Shown here piece after piece: positions 23,073 to 30,674 of a stretch of DNA of 64,000 nt. The translations under genes and the position numbers were made by a program. The stretch comes from an uncultured Latescibacterota bacterium (GTDB lineage Bacteria; Latescibacterota; UBA2968; UBA8231). The DNA is taken from positions 5,243,739 through 5,307,738 of the forward strand of contig OX638377.1 of assembly GCA_951813615.1 (NCBI GenBank), given 5' to 3'. The first letter of the stretch is position 1, and each line of letters opens with the position of its first letter. Under the pieces are notes generated by a model. The model made no database searches, was not told the DNA's origin, and was given only the letters and a program-made list of their open reading frames with translations.

Positions 23073-23690
23073 TCATCTTATCCAGTCCTCTATGAACCTG
23101 ACATACTCAGGCACGGGCATCATTTGTAGATCTCTATCCCTAAAGCCCTCGGTTTTTCTCTTCTGATAGAAGTCCGCCATAAACTCGTTAAATTCCTCCC
23201 AAATCACGGTCCCACTAGGCAACTGTCCAATCCCCACCTCAACAAACCAGTTCCTCACCTGACGGACGACTTCCTCAGGTTTATCTTGGTGCCGCTTAAT
23301 GTCAGAATTCGACAGGTCAGACAAGGCTTTTTGGTACTCGTACTGTTCTGTTGCCAAGATCAAACACTGCTTTTGATTCAACAGGCCGCGAGAGAAGACC
23401 TTACAGCCGATGTCGAGACCCAGTTCAAAGGGCATGTTCATTCTGTAAGTCTCGCCCTTGAATGACGCCGACATCCTCGACAGATCATGTACACTGTATT
23501 TTGACTCACGTATCAATTCACAGATTCGATTGATCCGCGCAACTCCAGAGTCAAAAGTCTCCGAAGCAATCCTCACTGTCATGCCTGCTCGAACCACACT
23601 GAACAGCAGAGGTCTTAATAGGGGAATATACTCGTCATCGAAGGGGCAGTTGATGAAGACGTTGGTATGGAATTCTCCTCCGTCGTTCAC
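23073..23690 (-). CDS. TIR-like / nucleoside 2-deoxyribosyltransferase-like Rossmannoid protein
   Basis: A 205-residue protein. It begins VFINCPFDDEYIPLLRPLLF, followed by RIASETFDSGVARINRICELI, SKYSVHDLSRM and RMNMPFELGLDIG, whose Glu is placed like the catalytic glutamate of TIR and deoxyribosyltransferase folds. The C-terminal part is helical. Related proteins are common but, as far as I know, not assigned a function; NAD or nucleotide hydrolysis is plausible. GTG 23690 overlaps the stop of the DUF2188 gene (GTGA), so the two proteins are made together. Confidence 0.65.
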   Translation of the reverse strand: MNDGGEFHTNVFINCPFDDEYIPLLRPLLFSVVRAGMTVRIASETFDSGVARINRICELIRESKYSVHDLSRMSASFKGETYRMNMPFELGLDIGCKVFSRGLLNQKQCLILATEQYEYQKALSDLSNSDIKRHQDKPEEVVRQVRNWFVEVGIGQLPSGTVIWEEFNEFMADFYQKRKTEGFRDRDLQMMPVPEYVRFIEDWIR

Positions 23691-23902
23691 TTAGCCCGTT
23701 TCCATTTTTGTACGGACCCATCTCGTCTGTGGACGACGACATCCCCGCCCTCTGAGATTTTGATTGCGCTTTTTTCGGCAGCGGACTTGGTGCCGTAGAT
23801 TTTTGAAGCTTTGGAATTCCCTTCCTTTTTGACTGCCCAACCATCTTTTCTTGATATAACATGCACTCTCTTGCAACTGGTCGCTTGTAACTTTCTTGCC
23901 AT
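23687..23902 (-). CDS. DUF2188 domain protein
   Basis: A 71-residue basic protein of the DUF2188 type: VHVISRKDGWAVKKEGNSKAS, then SAAEKSAIKISEGGDVVVHRRDG and a basic tail, a small beta-alpha-beta-beta unit. AAGGA lies 7-8 nt before the ATG. It is the first gene of a two-gene operon with the TIR-like protein and has a near-consensus promoter. Its role is unknown; the strong coupling suggests an inhibitor, sensor or partner of the TIR-like protein. Confidence 0.82.
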   Translation of the reverse strand: MARKLQATSCKRVHVISRKDGWAVKKEGNSKASKIYGTKSAAEKSAIKISEGGDVVVHRRDGSVQKWKRAK

Positions 23903-23950
23903 GGTAGGTCCTTTCTCACCCTCGTAGGTGTTTATCTAAGTCTCCTAAAA

Positions 23951-24012
23951 ATTATAGCACACTGTTTGTACCCGAACAATTGATTCGGGTAATCGCCCTT
24001 ATCTGACCCGAA
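23951..24012 (-). promoter_or_regulatory. Promoter of the DUF2188/TIR-like operon with operator-like repeats
   Basis: On the minus strand TTGTTC (23974-23979) and a perfect TATAAT (23951-23956) are 17 bp apart. The -35 box lies inside a 21-bp inverted repeat with ACCCGAA arms (23970-23976 and, complemented, 23984-23990). A third ACCCGAA copy is at 24006-24012. The position strongly suggests binding of a repressor or activator. The rest of the gap to 24151 is AT-rich and holds no gene. Confidence 0.75.
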
Positions 24013-24151
24013 GGTACGTATCCATGTAAACAGTCGCAACCAATGTTGCAAGGTTGAAATATTATACATAACTTACTGTAATAACTTGAGATAGGATGAT
24101 TTTCTTATATCTGACGTGGCTAGCAGCGCAAATCGCCGTGTTGTCTGAACG

Positions 24152-24616
24152 CTAACGAGACTGATCTAGAATTTTAGGAAGCTCACTTAGCGAGTGAATC
24201 GTAAAATCGGGATCGCCCGTTTCGTCGTTGGGCGTAAGGTCGGCGAATTTCCCATTTTGAAACCAAACCGTTGTGGCTCCTGCTGCATTGCCCCACGCAA
24301 TCCCTCGTATTATGTAGTCATCGACGACAACGACCTCGTTAGCTTTAAGATCGACTTTTCTTAACAGGTCCTCATATTCCTTTGACTTGGCGTCGCCGCT
24401 TGCGGTGAAGACGATCTCCTCGAAATGGTCGAGAATACCCTGCTCTCGCAATGCCTCTATACGGGTCTCTTCCTCATCCACAGGGGAGACCGATACGATA
24501 CTAAGTCGGTACTTCTCCGCTAGCGTTTTTACGACGGGGATTGCGTCGGGGAAGAAGTCGTCGGTTTCTCGATCATATAGGGTGCGGCCATAATCAAAGA
24601 TTATCATCTCAGCCAC
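24152..24616 (-). CDS. HAD-like hydrolase, copy 2
   Basis: A near-identical copy of the HAD protein at 17748-18200 with the same IIFDYGRTLYD and VVVVDDYIIRG motifs. The C-terminus differs in the last few residues (SELPKILDQSR). Initiation at GTG 24616 is supported by AGAGG about 9 nt upstream; ATG 24607 is possible. Unlike copy 1, it is not followed by a NUDIX gene. It follows the DUF2283 gene after 22 nt, so it may be expressed with it. Confidence 0.78.
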   Translation of the reverse strand: MAEMIIFDYGRTLYDRETDDFFPDAIPVVKTLAEKYRLSIVSVSPVDEEETRIEALREQGILDHFEEIVFTASGDAKSKEYEDLLRKVDLKANEVVVVDDYIIRGIAWGNAAGATTVWFQNGKFADLTPNDETGDPDFTIHSLSELPKILDQSR

Positions 24617-24638
24617 GGCGAATATCCTCTTCAAGAAA

Positions 24639-24908
24639 TCACACGGCTTCAAGCGGCGATAAGTCCTCCTCTTTCATAGGAGAAAGATCAAGGCTGCGTA
24701 AAACCTCGTTGATCTGCGCCGCCGTCATCTGCTCTGGTGCCGTGATTTCTAAACCAATGGGTTGATCTTCAGGGCCAAAATCCACTAATAAACCTGCATC
24801 TCTCGACTCTGTTCGTACACTTTTCATACCCGAAGCGGCCGATAAGTACAGATATGCGGCTAGGGGCTTCCCTTTACGGTAGGTAATTTCCAAATAGTGT
24901 TCTCGCAT
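24639..24908 (-). CDS. DUF2283 domain protein (complete copy)
   Basis: An 89-residue protein: MREHYLEITYRKGKPLAAYL, then LVDFGPEDQPIGLEITAPEQM with the beta hairpin typical of DUF2283, and a helical tail. GAGGAG lies 6 nt before the ATG. DUF2283 proteins are found in toxin-antitoxin-like pairs; here the partner is the DUF433 gene 10 nt upstream. Three further fragments of this gene lie in the window, so it belongs to a mobile or frequently duplicated unit. Confidence 0.85.
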   Translation of the reverse strand: MREHYLEITYRKGKPLAAYLYLSAASGMKSVRTESRDAGLLVDFGPEDQPIGLEITAPEQMTAAQINEVLRSLDLSPMKEEDLSPLEAV

Positions 24909-24918
24909 AATTAGCTCC

Positions 24919-25119
24919 TCAAGGAGAGTCCACGAGTTCCACCGCGTACTCAAGGGCGGCTCGTACATCCGCGTCGATAATGCCATATTCCTCACAGATT
25001 TCTTCCGGAGTTGCCCCTCCTGCGAGGTTCCCAATAATTCGATGCACTGGTACTCGGGTCTCCCGAATCACTGGCTTGCCATGACGGATTGAGGAATCGA
25101 TTATGATTCGTTCATTCAT
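24919..25119 (-). CDS. DUF433 domain protein (antitoxin-like)
   Basis: A 66-residue protein with the DUF433 helix-turn-helix pattern: IIIDSSIRHGKPVIRETRVP, then NLAGGATPEEICEEYGI and DVRAALEYA. DUF433 proteins usually act as antitoxins of PIN-like DUF5615 toxins; no such toxin is present, and a DUF2283 gene follows instead. GGAGG lies about 8 nt before the ATG. It is the first gene of a short operon reading into DUF2283 and HAD copy 2. Confidence 0.87.
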   Translation of the reverse strand: MNERIIIDSSIRHGKPVIRETRVPVHRIIGNLAGGATPEEICEEYGIIDADVRAALEYAVELVDSP

Positions 25120-25169
25120 TCTGTGACCTCCATGTCTTTAAGAATATAAGCACACAAATATCAAGTCAT

Positions 25170-25575
25170 TCATCCTGACTCAACTGGACCAATTTTCGCT
25201 ATGATCGAGCGCAAATCCGGATCTGAAAACTGATCTGACTTCAATACTTTGCCGTCCTCCCTGAATATCGGCTTGCCCTGCTCATCTAGCTTGCTCATGT
25301 TGCTGCGGTGGACTTCAGCAAACAGCTCTTCGGCAATGTCCTGCAGACCATGCGTGATGAACGTACCCAGCAATACGTAAAGCATGTCTGTAAGGGCGTC
25401 TGCGATCTCGACGATGTCGTGGTTATGTACGGCCGCTTGATCCTCTTCTAGCTCCTCCAAAAACATCTGGATTCGCGATACGCCCTTGGCTTATCGCCGC
25501 CGGCACCGTTGCCGTAGGCGTGCGCTCCATATATGCTTCCTCGTGAAAACATCTCACGCTATCGAGCTTATTTTA
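25170..25575 (-). pseudogene. Phosphoribosyl-ATP pyrophosphohydrolase-like protein, copy 2, 5' end decayed
   Basis: From ATG 25466 the frame encodes a 98-residue product almost identical to the C-terminal part of copy 1 at 21685. Recognisable N-terminal sequence continues upstream to about 25570 at the DNA level but is broken by small insertions and deletions, so the first 35 residues are lost. The metal-binding EELEE and EIADALTD motifs remain. No ribosome site is seen at the internal ATG. The gap from 25576 to 25693 holds nothing I can name. Confidence 0.75.
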
Positions 25576-25693
25576 GTCAAGGGGATGTTAGAGGACGTGG
25601 GATAGTATCTTCACTCTCAAGCTATGTATATGTTTCTTTACTCGTGCAGTACTATTTGTTACTCAATTTACCGATAGTGCTGAGAGTTATTTT

Positions 25694-26137
25694 TTATTTA
25701 CCTGCTATTTTTGCAGCTTCCTCAATCCACCGTTCCAAACTTTCTTTTGAAGTGTATTTGTACGCCTTGAAACCATTTGCTCCGATTTGGAATGGAATAG
25801 CTCCTGGTGATCCTGTTTGCTTATGTTGATCTTTCAGATGATGAATTTGAACTGCGACTAGTCCGTTTCCTCGTGCAAGTGATTGATCGATCTCGTAATT
25901 GATGTATCTGCGATTCGCAGTGCCATAGGTTACGCAGACCACTGTTACAGAAGTGTTTTGTAACGCCTTATCGATCATTGGTTTAATAACTTTGTCTCCC
26001 TTTTTCTTTGATTCTTCCCATAGGGATGCGTCTTGGAATCCAGCAGCGGCTGAGCCAATTATATTTGGCATACTTCGTATCTGGTTTACCTTCCATACAT
26101 ACTTATAGTGAAAGCTGAAGAATACACGCCTAGCCAT
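25694..26137 (-). CDS. ThsB-like TIR protein (DUF1863)
   Basis: A 147-residue member of the MTH538/DUF1863 TIR-like group used as ThsB sensors in Thoeris. It starts RRVFFSFHYKYVWKVNQIR, then FQDASLWEESKKKGDKVIKPM and TSVTVVCVTYGT, and NRRYINYEIDQSLARGNGL with the catalytic-type Glu. No ThsA gene is present nearby. GGAGG lies 7 nt before the ATG, and the gene follows the cyclase by 34 nt, so it is likely co-transcribed. Probable role: NAD-derived signalling or NAD depletion during phage infection. Confidence 0.85.
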   Translation of the reverse strand: MARRVFFSFHYKYVWKVNQIRSMPNIIGSAAAGFQDASLWEESKKKGDKVIKPMIDKALQNTSVTVVCVTYGTANRRYINYEIDQSLARGNGLVAVQIHHLKDQHKQTGSPGAIPFQIGANGFKAYKYTSKESLERWIEEAAKIAGK

Positions 26138-26171
26138 TCTATCCTCCGTTGAAATTCTAGTTTATCGATTT

Positions 26172-27347
26172 TTATAGATCGATATCAGTGGCTTTGGACA
26201 AAAGGGTATTCAAACCTGCTACATAAGCGTCGTACGATCTGGTAGGTTTCTTTGTGAGCCAAGTGAAGTCGAAAGCTGGACAAGTTCTTACATCAACTCC
26301 CCAGATATATGGGCTAACATGAATTCGTCCCTCTGGCCTATCCCAATCCCAATAAGAAGCGAAATAGTAGGGGGTTGAATATTCCTTCAATGACCACGAG
26401 CTCGCGCATTCTGGTAGCAGGCTATGAAGTTGGTCAATGGTCTCTCTTTTTGCAGCTACTAGCTGATCGTGACTCCTATCATCACTTCTGATTTGCCTCA
26501 AGCCATCGTCACTCAAAAATAGAACGGATATTTCTGACCAAGGCGGATTTTTCACTTTGGTGTCTTTGGCTCTACGAAGAACGTCAGGGAGTTGATCATT
26601 GGTCGCGCCAATAAAGGCCGCCTTATCGTGCTTTTCGAAGAGCACTATAGGGGGGGCTTTCTTCTGAGGAACCCCAAGTTTGTCAACTGAGAGGATTGGT
26701 GGTTCGATTTGCAAGTGCCATTTTTCAAGAGGTGGCTTCGATAGACCAAAGTTCACTATAGTGTCGTCTACCTGTATTTGACCTGTGACTGATCGGACCG
26801 GAATTAGAATATTATGTTTGGCAAGAATTTCGTGTATATCTTTGGGACACACATAACTCATCCCCGATACTAATTCGCGCTCTGTCGCTAATCTTCGAGC
26901 TAATAAGTCGTGTATAAGTAGTTGGTCTGGTGCCGCGCTGTCCATCACTCGCTGGGCAATATTAATTGCAGTTCCAGATACATTTTCCTGACCATAAGGG
27001 TCAGTAACAGTATCAAGTTCTCCAGAGTTTATACCGCACCTAACACCTACCGGAGGCTCATGAAGTTTCGCCCAACCAAGTATGCGCGCCGCGATATACA
27101 CAGCTGTATCCTCTCGTGTTTCAAAGGCTGATCCTTTGTTCCAGATAATAACAGCAGCTCCATCGCCAGTAGGAAGGATCAGTGAATTGTCATGCGCTCC
27201 CCGGCTGAGATTCTCTTGGAAAACTTCGCTGATAAGGTCGCGAATGACATCCAAGAATTCTTGCGCTAGTTCGGATTGAGCAGGATCGGATTCGACAGAG
27301 AATCCAGCAAGGTCAAAGAATACGATAGTTCCACTTCGACTATTCAT
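26172..27347 (-). CDS. Class III nucleotide cyclase with unassigned C-terminal domain (Pycsar-like)
   Basis: A 391-residue protein. Residues 5-185 form a class III cyclase domain with both metal-binding aspartates (Asp12 in FFDLAGFS, Asp62 in PTGDGAA), the GxNSGE strand and the NIAQRVMD motif with Asn129 and Arg133. The C-terminal 180 residues match no family I know; the end (IHVSPYIWGVDVRT, CPAFDFTW) looks like a compact sensor or binding domain. No membrane segment is seen. Neighbouring TIR genes suggest a Pycsar-type anti-phage function, making cCMP/cUMP or another cyclic nucleotide. The start is ATG 27347; a TTG at 27365 is possible. Confidence 0.82.
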   Translation of the reverse strand: MNSRSGTIVFFDLAGFSVESDPAQSELAQEFLDVIRDLISEVFQENLSRGAHDNSLILPTGDGAAVIIWNKGSAFETREDTAVYIAARILGWAKLHEPPVGVRCGINSGELDTVTDPYGQENVSGTAINIAQRVMDSAAPDQLLIHDLLARRLATERELVSGMSYVCPKDIHEILAKHNILIPVRSVTGQIQVDDTIVNFGLSKPPLEKWHLQIEPPILSVDKLGVPQKKAPPIVLFEKHDKAAFIGATNDQLPDVLRRAKDTKVKNPPWSEISVLFLSDDGLRQIRSDDRSHDQLVAAKRETIDQLHSLLPECASSWSLKEYSTPYYFASYWDWDRPEGRIHVSPYIWGVDVRTCPAFDFTWLTKKPTRSYDAYVAGLNTLLSKATDIDL

Positions 27348-27874
27348 GAATAAATCGACCTCCAATGCTAGGAGTATTATTTGTGATATCAGGCTATTTG
27401 ATCTGTTATATTCTTATGAATCAGCTCTTCTCATTTGCCTTGCAAGATTGTACTCGCAGGTTTCTCTGTCAGCATGAGTTGCATCAATCAAGTAGTTCAG
27501 AGTCGATGGATTATTCGCGATTTTTCCCCAAGGTACTACTGAGATCCTAACTTCATTTTCGAGAAGATTATCGATAATGCGCGCAGGCATATATGGATAT
27601 CGCGATTCGTATTCACTTCTTGAATCAACCGTAGTCCAATTTGTTGTTTCTGGATACACTCTTTCTTTTTCTCCTGAGTGTGATGTGTTATAATATGAGC
27701 AATAGATACTTGGGAGATTTATAACAAGAATACCAGATTTCTTATTAACGGTGCCATCATACATACTTGAGTATATTTCCCAATCAATATATTTTCTTCT
27801 TGCTGTCTCTGTACCGATTAGTAAGATAGTCACTGTAGAATTGCGAAGATAGTTGTCTCGTATCAACTCTCTTA

Positions 27875-28816
27875 GAGCCTATACGAAAATTATGTTAATC
27901 GGTCGACGATCCGAAAAATGATGAGCACCGAAGCTACGTGAATTAATGCTTGGTAATGGGTACTTTTTTTCTCCCATCGGATCAGCAGTCGGCGGAACCG
28001 ATTATGCCAAGCATGGGTTCGTTCGACGACCCATCGCCGCGCCGGATGCTTCTTTTTGACGGGCCTCTTGGCCCTTTCGGCTTCACTCTTGGCTACGTGT
28101 AGATGATAGTCGCGTTCCTCGACTCCTTCGATGACATCGTCGTAGTTATAGCCTTGGTCCAGACACAGATGATGCAAACGATAGACGACTTTCTCCGGCC
28201 TTTTCACCACGAGGCCATCCAACGTCGCCAGCGCGACCGTTTTGTCATGCGTATTCGCGCCGGTTATTTCCACCGCCAGCGGCGCACCACGCTGGTCGGT
28301 CAACACCGACCGTTTGGTGCCCGTTTTACTCCGATCCACCGGGGAAGGACCCGTCGCTTCGCCGCCCAACGGCGCTTTGGTAATCACCCCGTCGAGGGCT
28401 TGCCATTTCCACGCAATGCCCACCTGCGTATCATAGTAGTGCAGCAGGGTTTGCCAAGCGTGGAGAAACACGCCTTGTTGAACCCAGTGTCGAAACCGGC
28501 CATGCACGGTCGATCCGGGGGCGTAGGTTTCCCGCGGAATAACCTGCCATTGACAGCCGCTGCGTAACACAAAGATAATGGCGTCGAAAAGGACGCGATT
28601 GGGCGTGGACGGACGCCCGACGGTGCCGGGTGGTTTGTCCGGCCCCAGAATCGGGGCAATCAAATCCCACAACGCATCCGGGGTACGCCAGATCGTATCC
28701 AGCGAATCGGTCTTGGTGGCCATGGCTTTCCTCCTCTTGGTTGAGGGCAAATGATACGGAAAGCGTAGGTCGCCAAGACCTTGTTATCAACTGGAAAGCA
28801 ATTTTCGTATAGGCTC
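27875..28816 (-). mobile_element. IS5-family insertion sequence, IS427 type, intact
   Basis: The 942-bp element has perfect 17-bp terminal inverted repeats (GAGCCTATACGAAAATT at 27875-27891 and its complement at 28800-28816). A 3-bp target duplication TTA flanks it at 27872-27874 and 28817-28819. GAG/CTC ends and a short TNA target match the IS427 group. It carries one complete transposase gene in the same direction as the interrupted TIR gene. The perfect ends and clean duplication point to recent insertion. Confidence 0.92.
27890..28723 (-). CDS. IS427-type transposase
   Basis: A 277-residue DDE transposase. It has an N-terminal WDLIAPILGP region with an HTH-like LRSGCQWQVIP segment. Catalytic residues are Asp in WQALDGVITKAP, Asp in LCLDQGYNYDDV and Glu in WVVERTHAWHNRFRR. 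The GPSPVDRSKTGTKRS block is characteristic of the group. GAGGAGG lies 6-7 nt before ATG 28723. All motifs are intact and the frame is unbroken, so it is likely active. Confidence 0.92.
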   Translation of the reverse strand: MATKTDSLDTIWRTPDALWDLIAPILGPDKPPGTVGRPSTPNRVLFDAIIFVLRSGCQWQVIPRETYAPGSTVHGRFRHWVQQGVFLHAWQTLLHYYDTQVGIAWKWQALDGVITKAPLGGEATGPSPVDRSKTGTKRSVLTDQRGAPLAVEITGANTHDKTVALATLDGLVVKRPEKVVYRLHHLCLDQGYNYDDVIEGVEERDYHLHVAKSEAERAKRPVKKKHPARRWVVERTHAWHNRFRRLLIRWEKKSTHYQALIHVASVLIIFRIVDRLT

Positions 28817-29030
28817 TTATGGTTTGGGCAGGTAAGTTCTCATCGATATCACCTGTGTCCACAGACATATCGATGAAAATTTCACACTGGGAATTTATCC
28901 TCAATAATTCGTTCTTGTAATACCAGTCGTTGTCATGGTGGTAACTGATAAAAATCCTATGCATAGTGTACTCTCTCCTTGCAAATAATCTCTTTAGTTA
29001 TATGACCATGACCAAATTTGATGAAGGAGT

Positions 29031-29576
29031 TTATCCAGCCTTTCTAAGCCACTGTCGCAAAGGTGTTGCTCTATTCTTCACATGATCATGGACTATCCAT
29101 TCAGCGTTATCTCTCCCTTTTATCCTTCCCCGTACAATTCGCTGATACAAGCCCAAATATTCTTGTCGCGCCCACTGTTGATCAGTGCTGTCTGTTGTAG
29201 TCGGGAAAAGCGCTATCTGACGGGTATTCTTCTCGCCATCAGCAAGACCAAGTTCCCAAGGAATCCAACGACTACCCTTGCTGTTAATTGTTACAAATAC
29301 TACGAAGAGGGGACATGATTTTATTGTAGAACGCAATATTTCGGCTGTTTCGCGATTAGGGTGATTTGGCAGCCGCTGGTCGTCTTTATCGATATATACC
29401 GATCCGCCATGATTCTGTAGAATAGAGATTATAGCTGAAAGATATTCAGCATCCCGCGACGAATGTGCGAGAAAAACGGTCTTACCAATCTTTGAGGCCG
29501 ATGCCTCCTTTAGCATTACCGATTCATTTAGATGCTGACGGGATCTTTCGAGGTCTCCAAATGTTGCGAAATTCAC
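29031..29576 (-). CDS. TIR domain protein
   Basis: A 181-residue protein with one TIR domain (about residues 32-150): TVFLAHSSRDAEYLSAIISIL, then GSVYIDKDDQRLP and SCPLFVVFVT, and SRWIPWELGLADG, in which Glu sits in the position of the catalytic NADase residue. The N-terminal 30 residues are helical. The likely starts are GTG 29576 or TTG 29579; a short upstream frame stops exactly there. It is the first gene of the cyclase/TIR cluster and lies 31 bp from the left end of the IS1595-type element, which may have separated it from its promoter. Confidence 0.83.
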   Translation of the reverse strand: MNFATFGDLERSRQHLNESVMLKEASASKIGKTVFLAHSSRDAEYLSAIISILQNHGGSVYIDKDDQRLPNHPNRETAEILRSTIKSCPLFVVFVTINSKGSRWIPWELGLADGEKNTRQIALFPTTTDSTDQQWARQEYLGLYQRIVRGRIKGRDNAEWIVHDHVKNRATPLRQWLRKAG

Positions 29577-29713
29577 CAAGTTGCCTTACCCCCAATGGAA
29601 TTTAATGATAGGCTCATTATGGATTCCGGGGAGTTGTCTTGAAGGGGTAATCCCACCGGCTTATCTTGGTGCTGTGCGCCCTTTTTCCTTGCCTTCCAAT
29701 CTGGCTTTTCACC

Positions 29714-30660
29714 ATGGTCAATATCCAACATCTCATCGATGATGCCAAATGCTTTGAAACGGTTCGCGCCTTGCGCTGGTCCGATGGTATTTTCTGTCCG
29801 CATTGTGGTTCGGCTCGGCTTATTAAGCGGGGCTTTGATGACACGCAGCCTGATCGCCAACGCTACCGATGCCACGGCTGTGCTCGGGACTTTGATGATT
29901 TGACCGGCACCGTGTTAGCGGGTCACCACCAACCGTTACGGGTTTGGATTTTGTGTCTGTATTTCATGGGCTTAAATCTATCCAACCGGCAAATTGCCCA
30001 AGAATTGGGATTGAATAAAGATGATGCGCAGCACATGACCACGCACCTGCGGCAAGGCCTCGTCGCCCAGCAGGAGCCCGCTGGTCTTGATGGGGTAGTC
30101 GAGTGCGATGAAGTCTATATTGTGGCCGGTCATAAGGGGCATCCTACCGCGGTGAAAAAAAAGGCCGAACAGGACGACGCAACCGACTCAAAGGCCGTCG
30201 AGGGCGGGGCACCTTAGCCGGAGAAAAACCGCCGATCTTAGGCATGATTCAACGCGGGGGAGAGGTGTGCATTCAGATGCTGGAGAATGTCCAGCAAAAA
30301 ACCATTGAGCCGCTGATTAAAAAGGCGATTGCCCCGGGCACACTCATTTATACCGATGAGTACAACATCTACGGGCGGCTGGAAGCTTGGGGCTATACCC
30401 ATGCCGTGGTTCATCATGGCCAGGGGGAATTCGCACGGGATGACGATCAAGATGGTTTTGGTGAAGTACATGTCAATACGATGGAAGGGTTTTGGTCCTT
30501 GTTACGCTCTTGGTTGAGACCCCACCGAGGGATCTCGCAGGAAAAACTCCCGTTGTATCTGGGCTTCTTTCAATTCGTTCATAACATAAGAAAAAGGGGC
30601 AAAGCGCTCCTAGAAAGCCTCATTAAAGGCATTCTGGGAATAGCTCCCTGCAATCCATAA
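29714..30660 (+). CDS. IS1595-family transposase encoded in two frames
   Basis: The first part (from ATG 29714) has a zinc ribbon (CPHCGS and YRCHGCARDF), an HTH-like RQIAQELGLNKDDAQ region and the first catalytic Asp in VECDEVYIVAGHKG. After AVKKK this frame runs into an unrelated stop at 30217. The second frame continues the expected sequence (GRTGRRNRLKGRRGRGTLAGEK, then LIYTDEYNIYGR, and HVNTMEGFWSLLRSW) to 30660. Joining at A_AAA_AAG (30157-30163) gives about 315 residues, the usual family length. Either -1 frameshifting or a one-base deletion explains this. Confidence 0.85.
30157..30163 (+). promoter_or_regulatory. A_AAA_AAG slippery heptamer in the transposase gene
   Basis: Within an 8-A run (GTG AAA AAA AAG G) the last seven bases form A_AAA_AAG in phase with the upstream frame. 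A -1 slip here makes the ribosome read GGC CGA ACA next, exactly the frame that encodes the rest of the transposase with no stop between. This is the dnaX/IS3-type slippery site. A short CGACG/CGTCG stem can form downstream but is weak. Confidence 0.6.
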
Positions 30661-30674
30661 TGAGCCTAATGATA

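Larger units (their letters stand above)
27414..28964 (-). pseudogene. ThsB-like TIR protein (DUF1863), interrupted by an IS427-type element
   Basis: The gene starts at ATG 28964 (MHRIFISYHHDNDWYYKNEL) and continues to 28820 (NLPAQTI). The rest (ELIRDNYLRNSTVTILLIGT, then ARRKYIDWEI) lies at 27414-27874. Removing the element and one TTA copy joins the two parts in frame (ACC ATA AGA GAG TTG), giving a 201-residue protein of the usual length with the catalytic-type Glu. AAGGAGAG precedes the ATG. It was the second gene of the TIR/cyclase cluster and could be restored by precise excision. Confidence 0.85.
29611..30666 (+). mobile_element. IS1595-family (ISXO2-like) insertion sequence
   Basis: The 1056-bp element has about 23-bp terminal inverted repeats starting GGCTCATTATGGATT (two mismatches) and a perfect 8-bp target duplication TAATGATA at 29603-29610 and 30667-30674, as expected for IS1595. 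The single transposase gene is spread over two frames. It sits just upstream of the TIR/cyclase cluster in opposite orientation. Confidence 0.92.

Noticed and set aside
23073-23690. Calling the TIR-like protein a Thoeris component
   Set aside because: It lacks the DUF1863 pattern, and no ThsA-type gene is nearby.
29573-29875. Minus-strand frame across the left end of the IS1595-type element as the 3' end of a gene upstream of the TIR gene
   Set aside because: After removing the element the frame meets a stop within about 60 nt, so no upstream gene can be supported.
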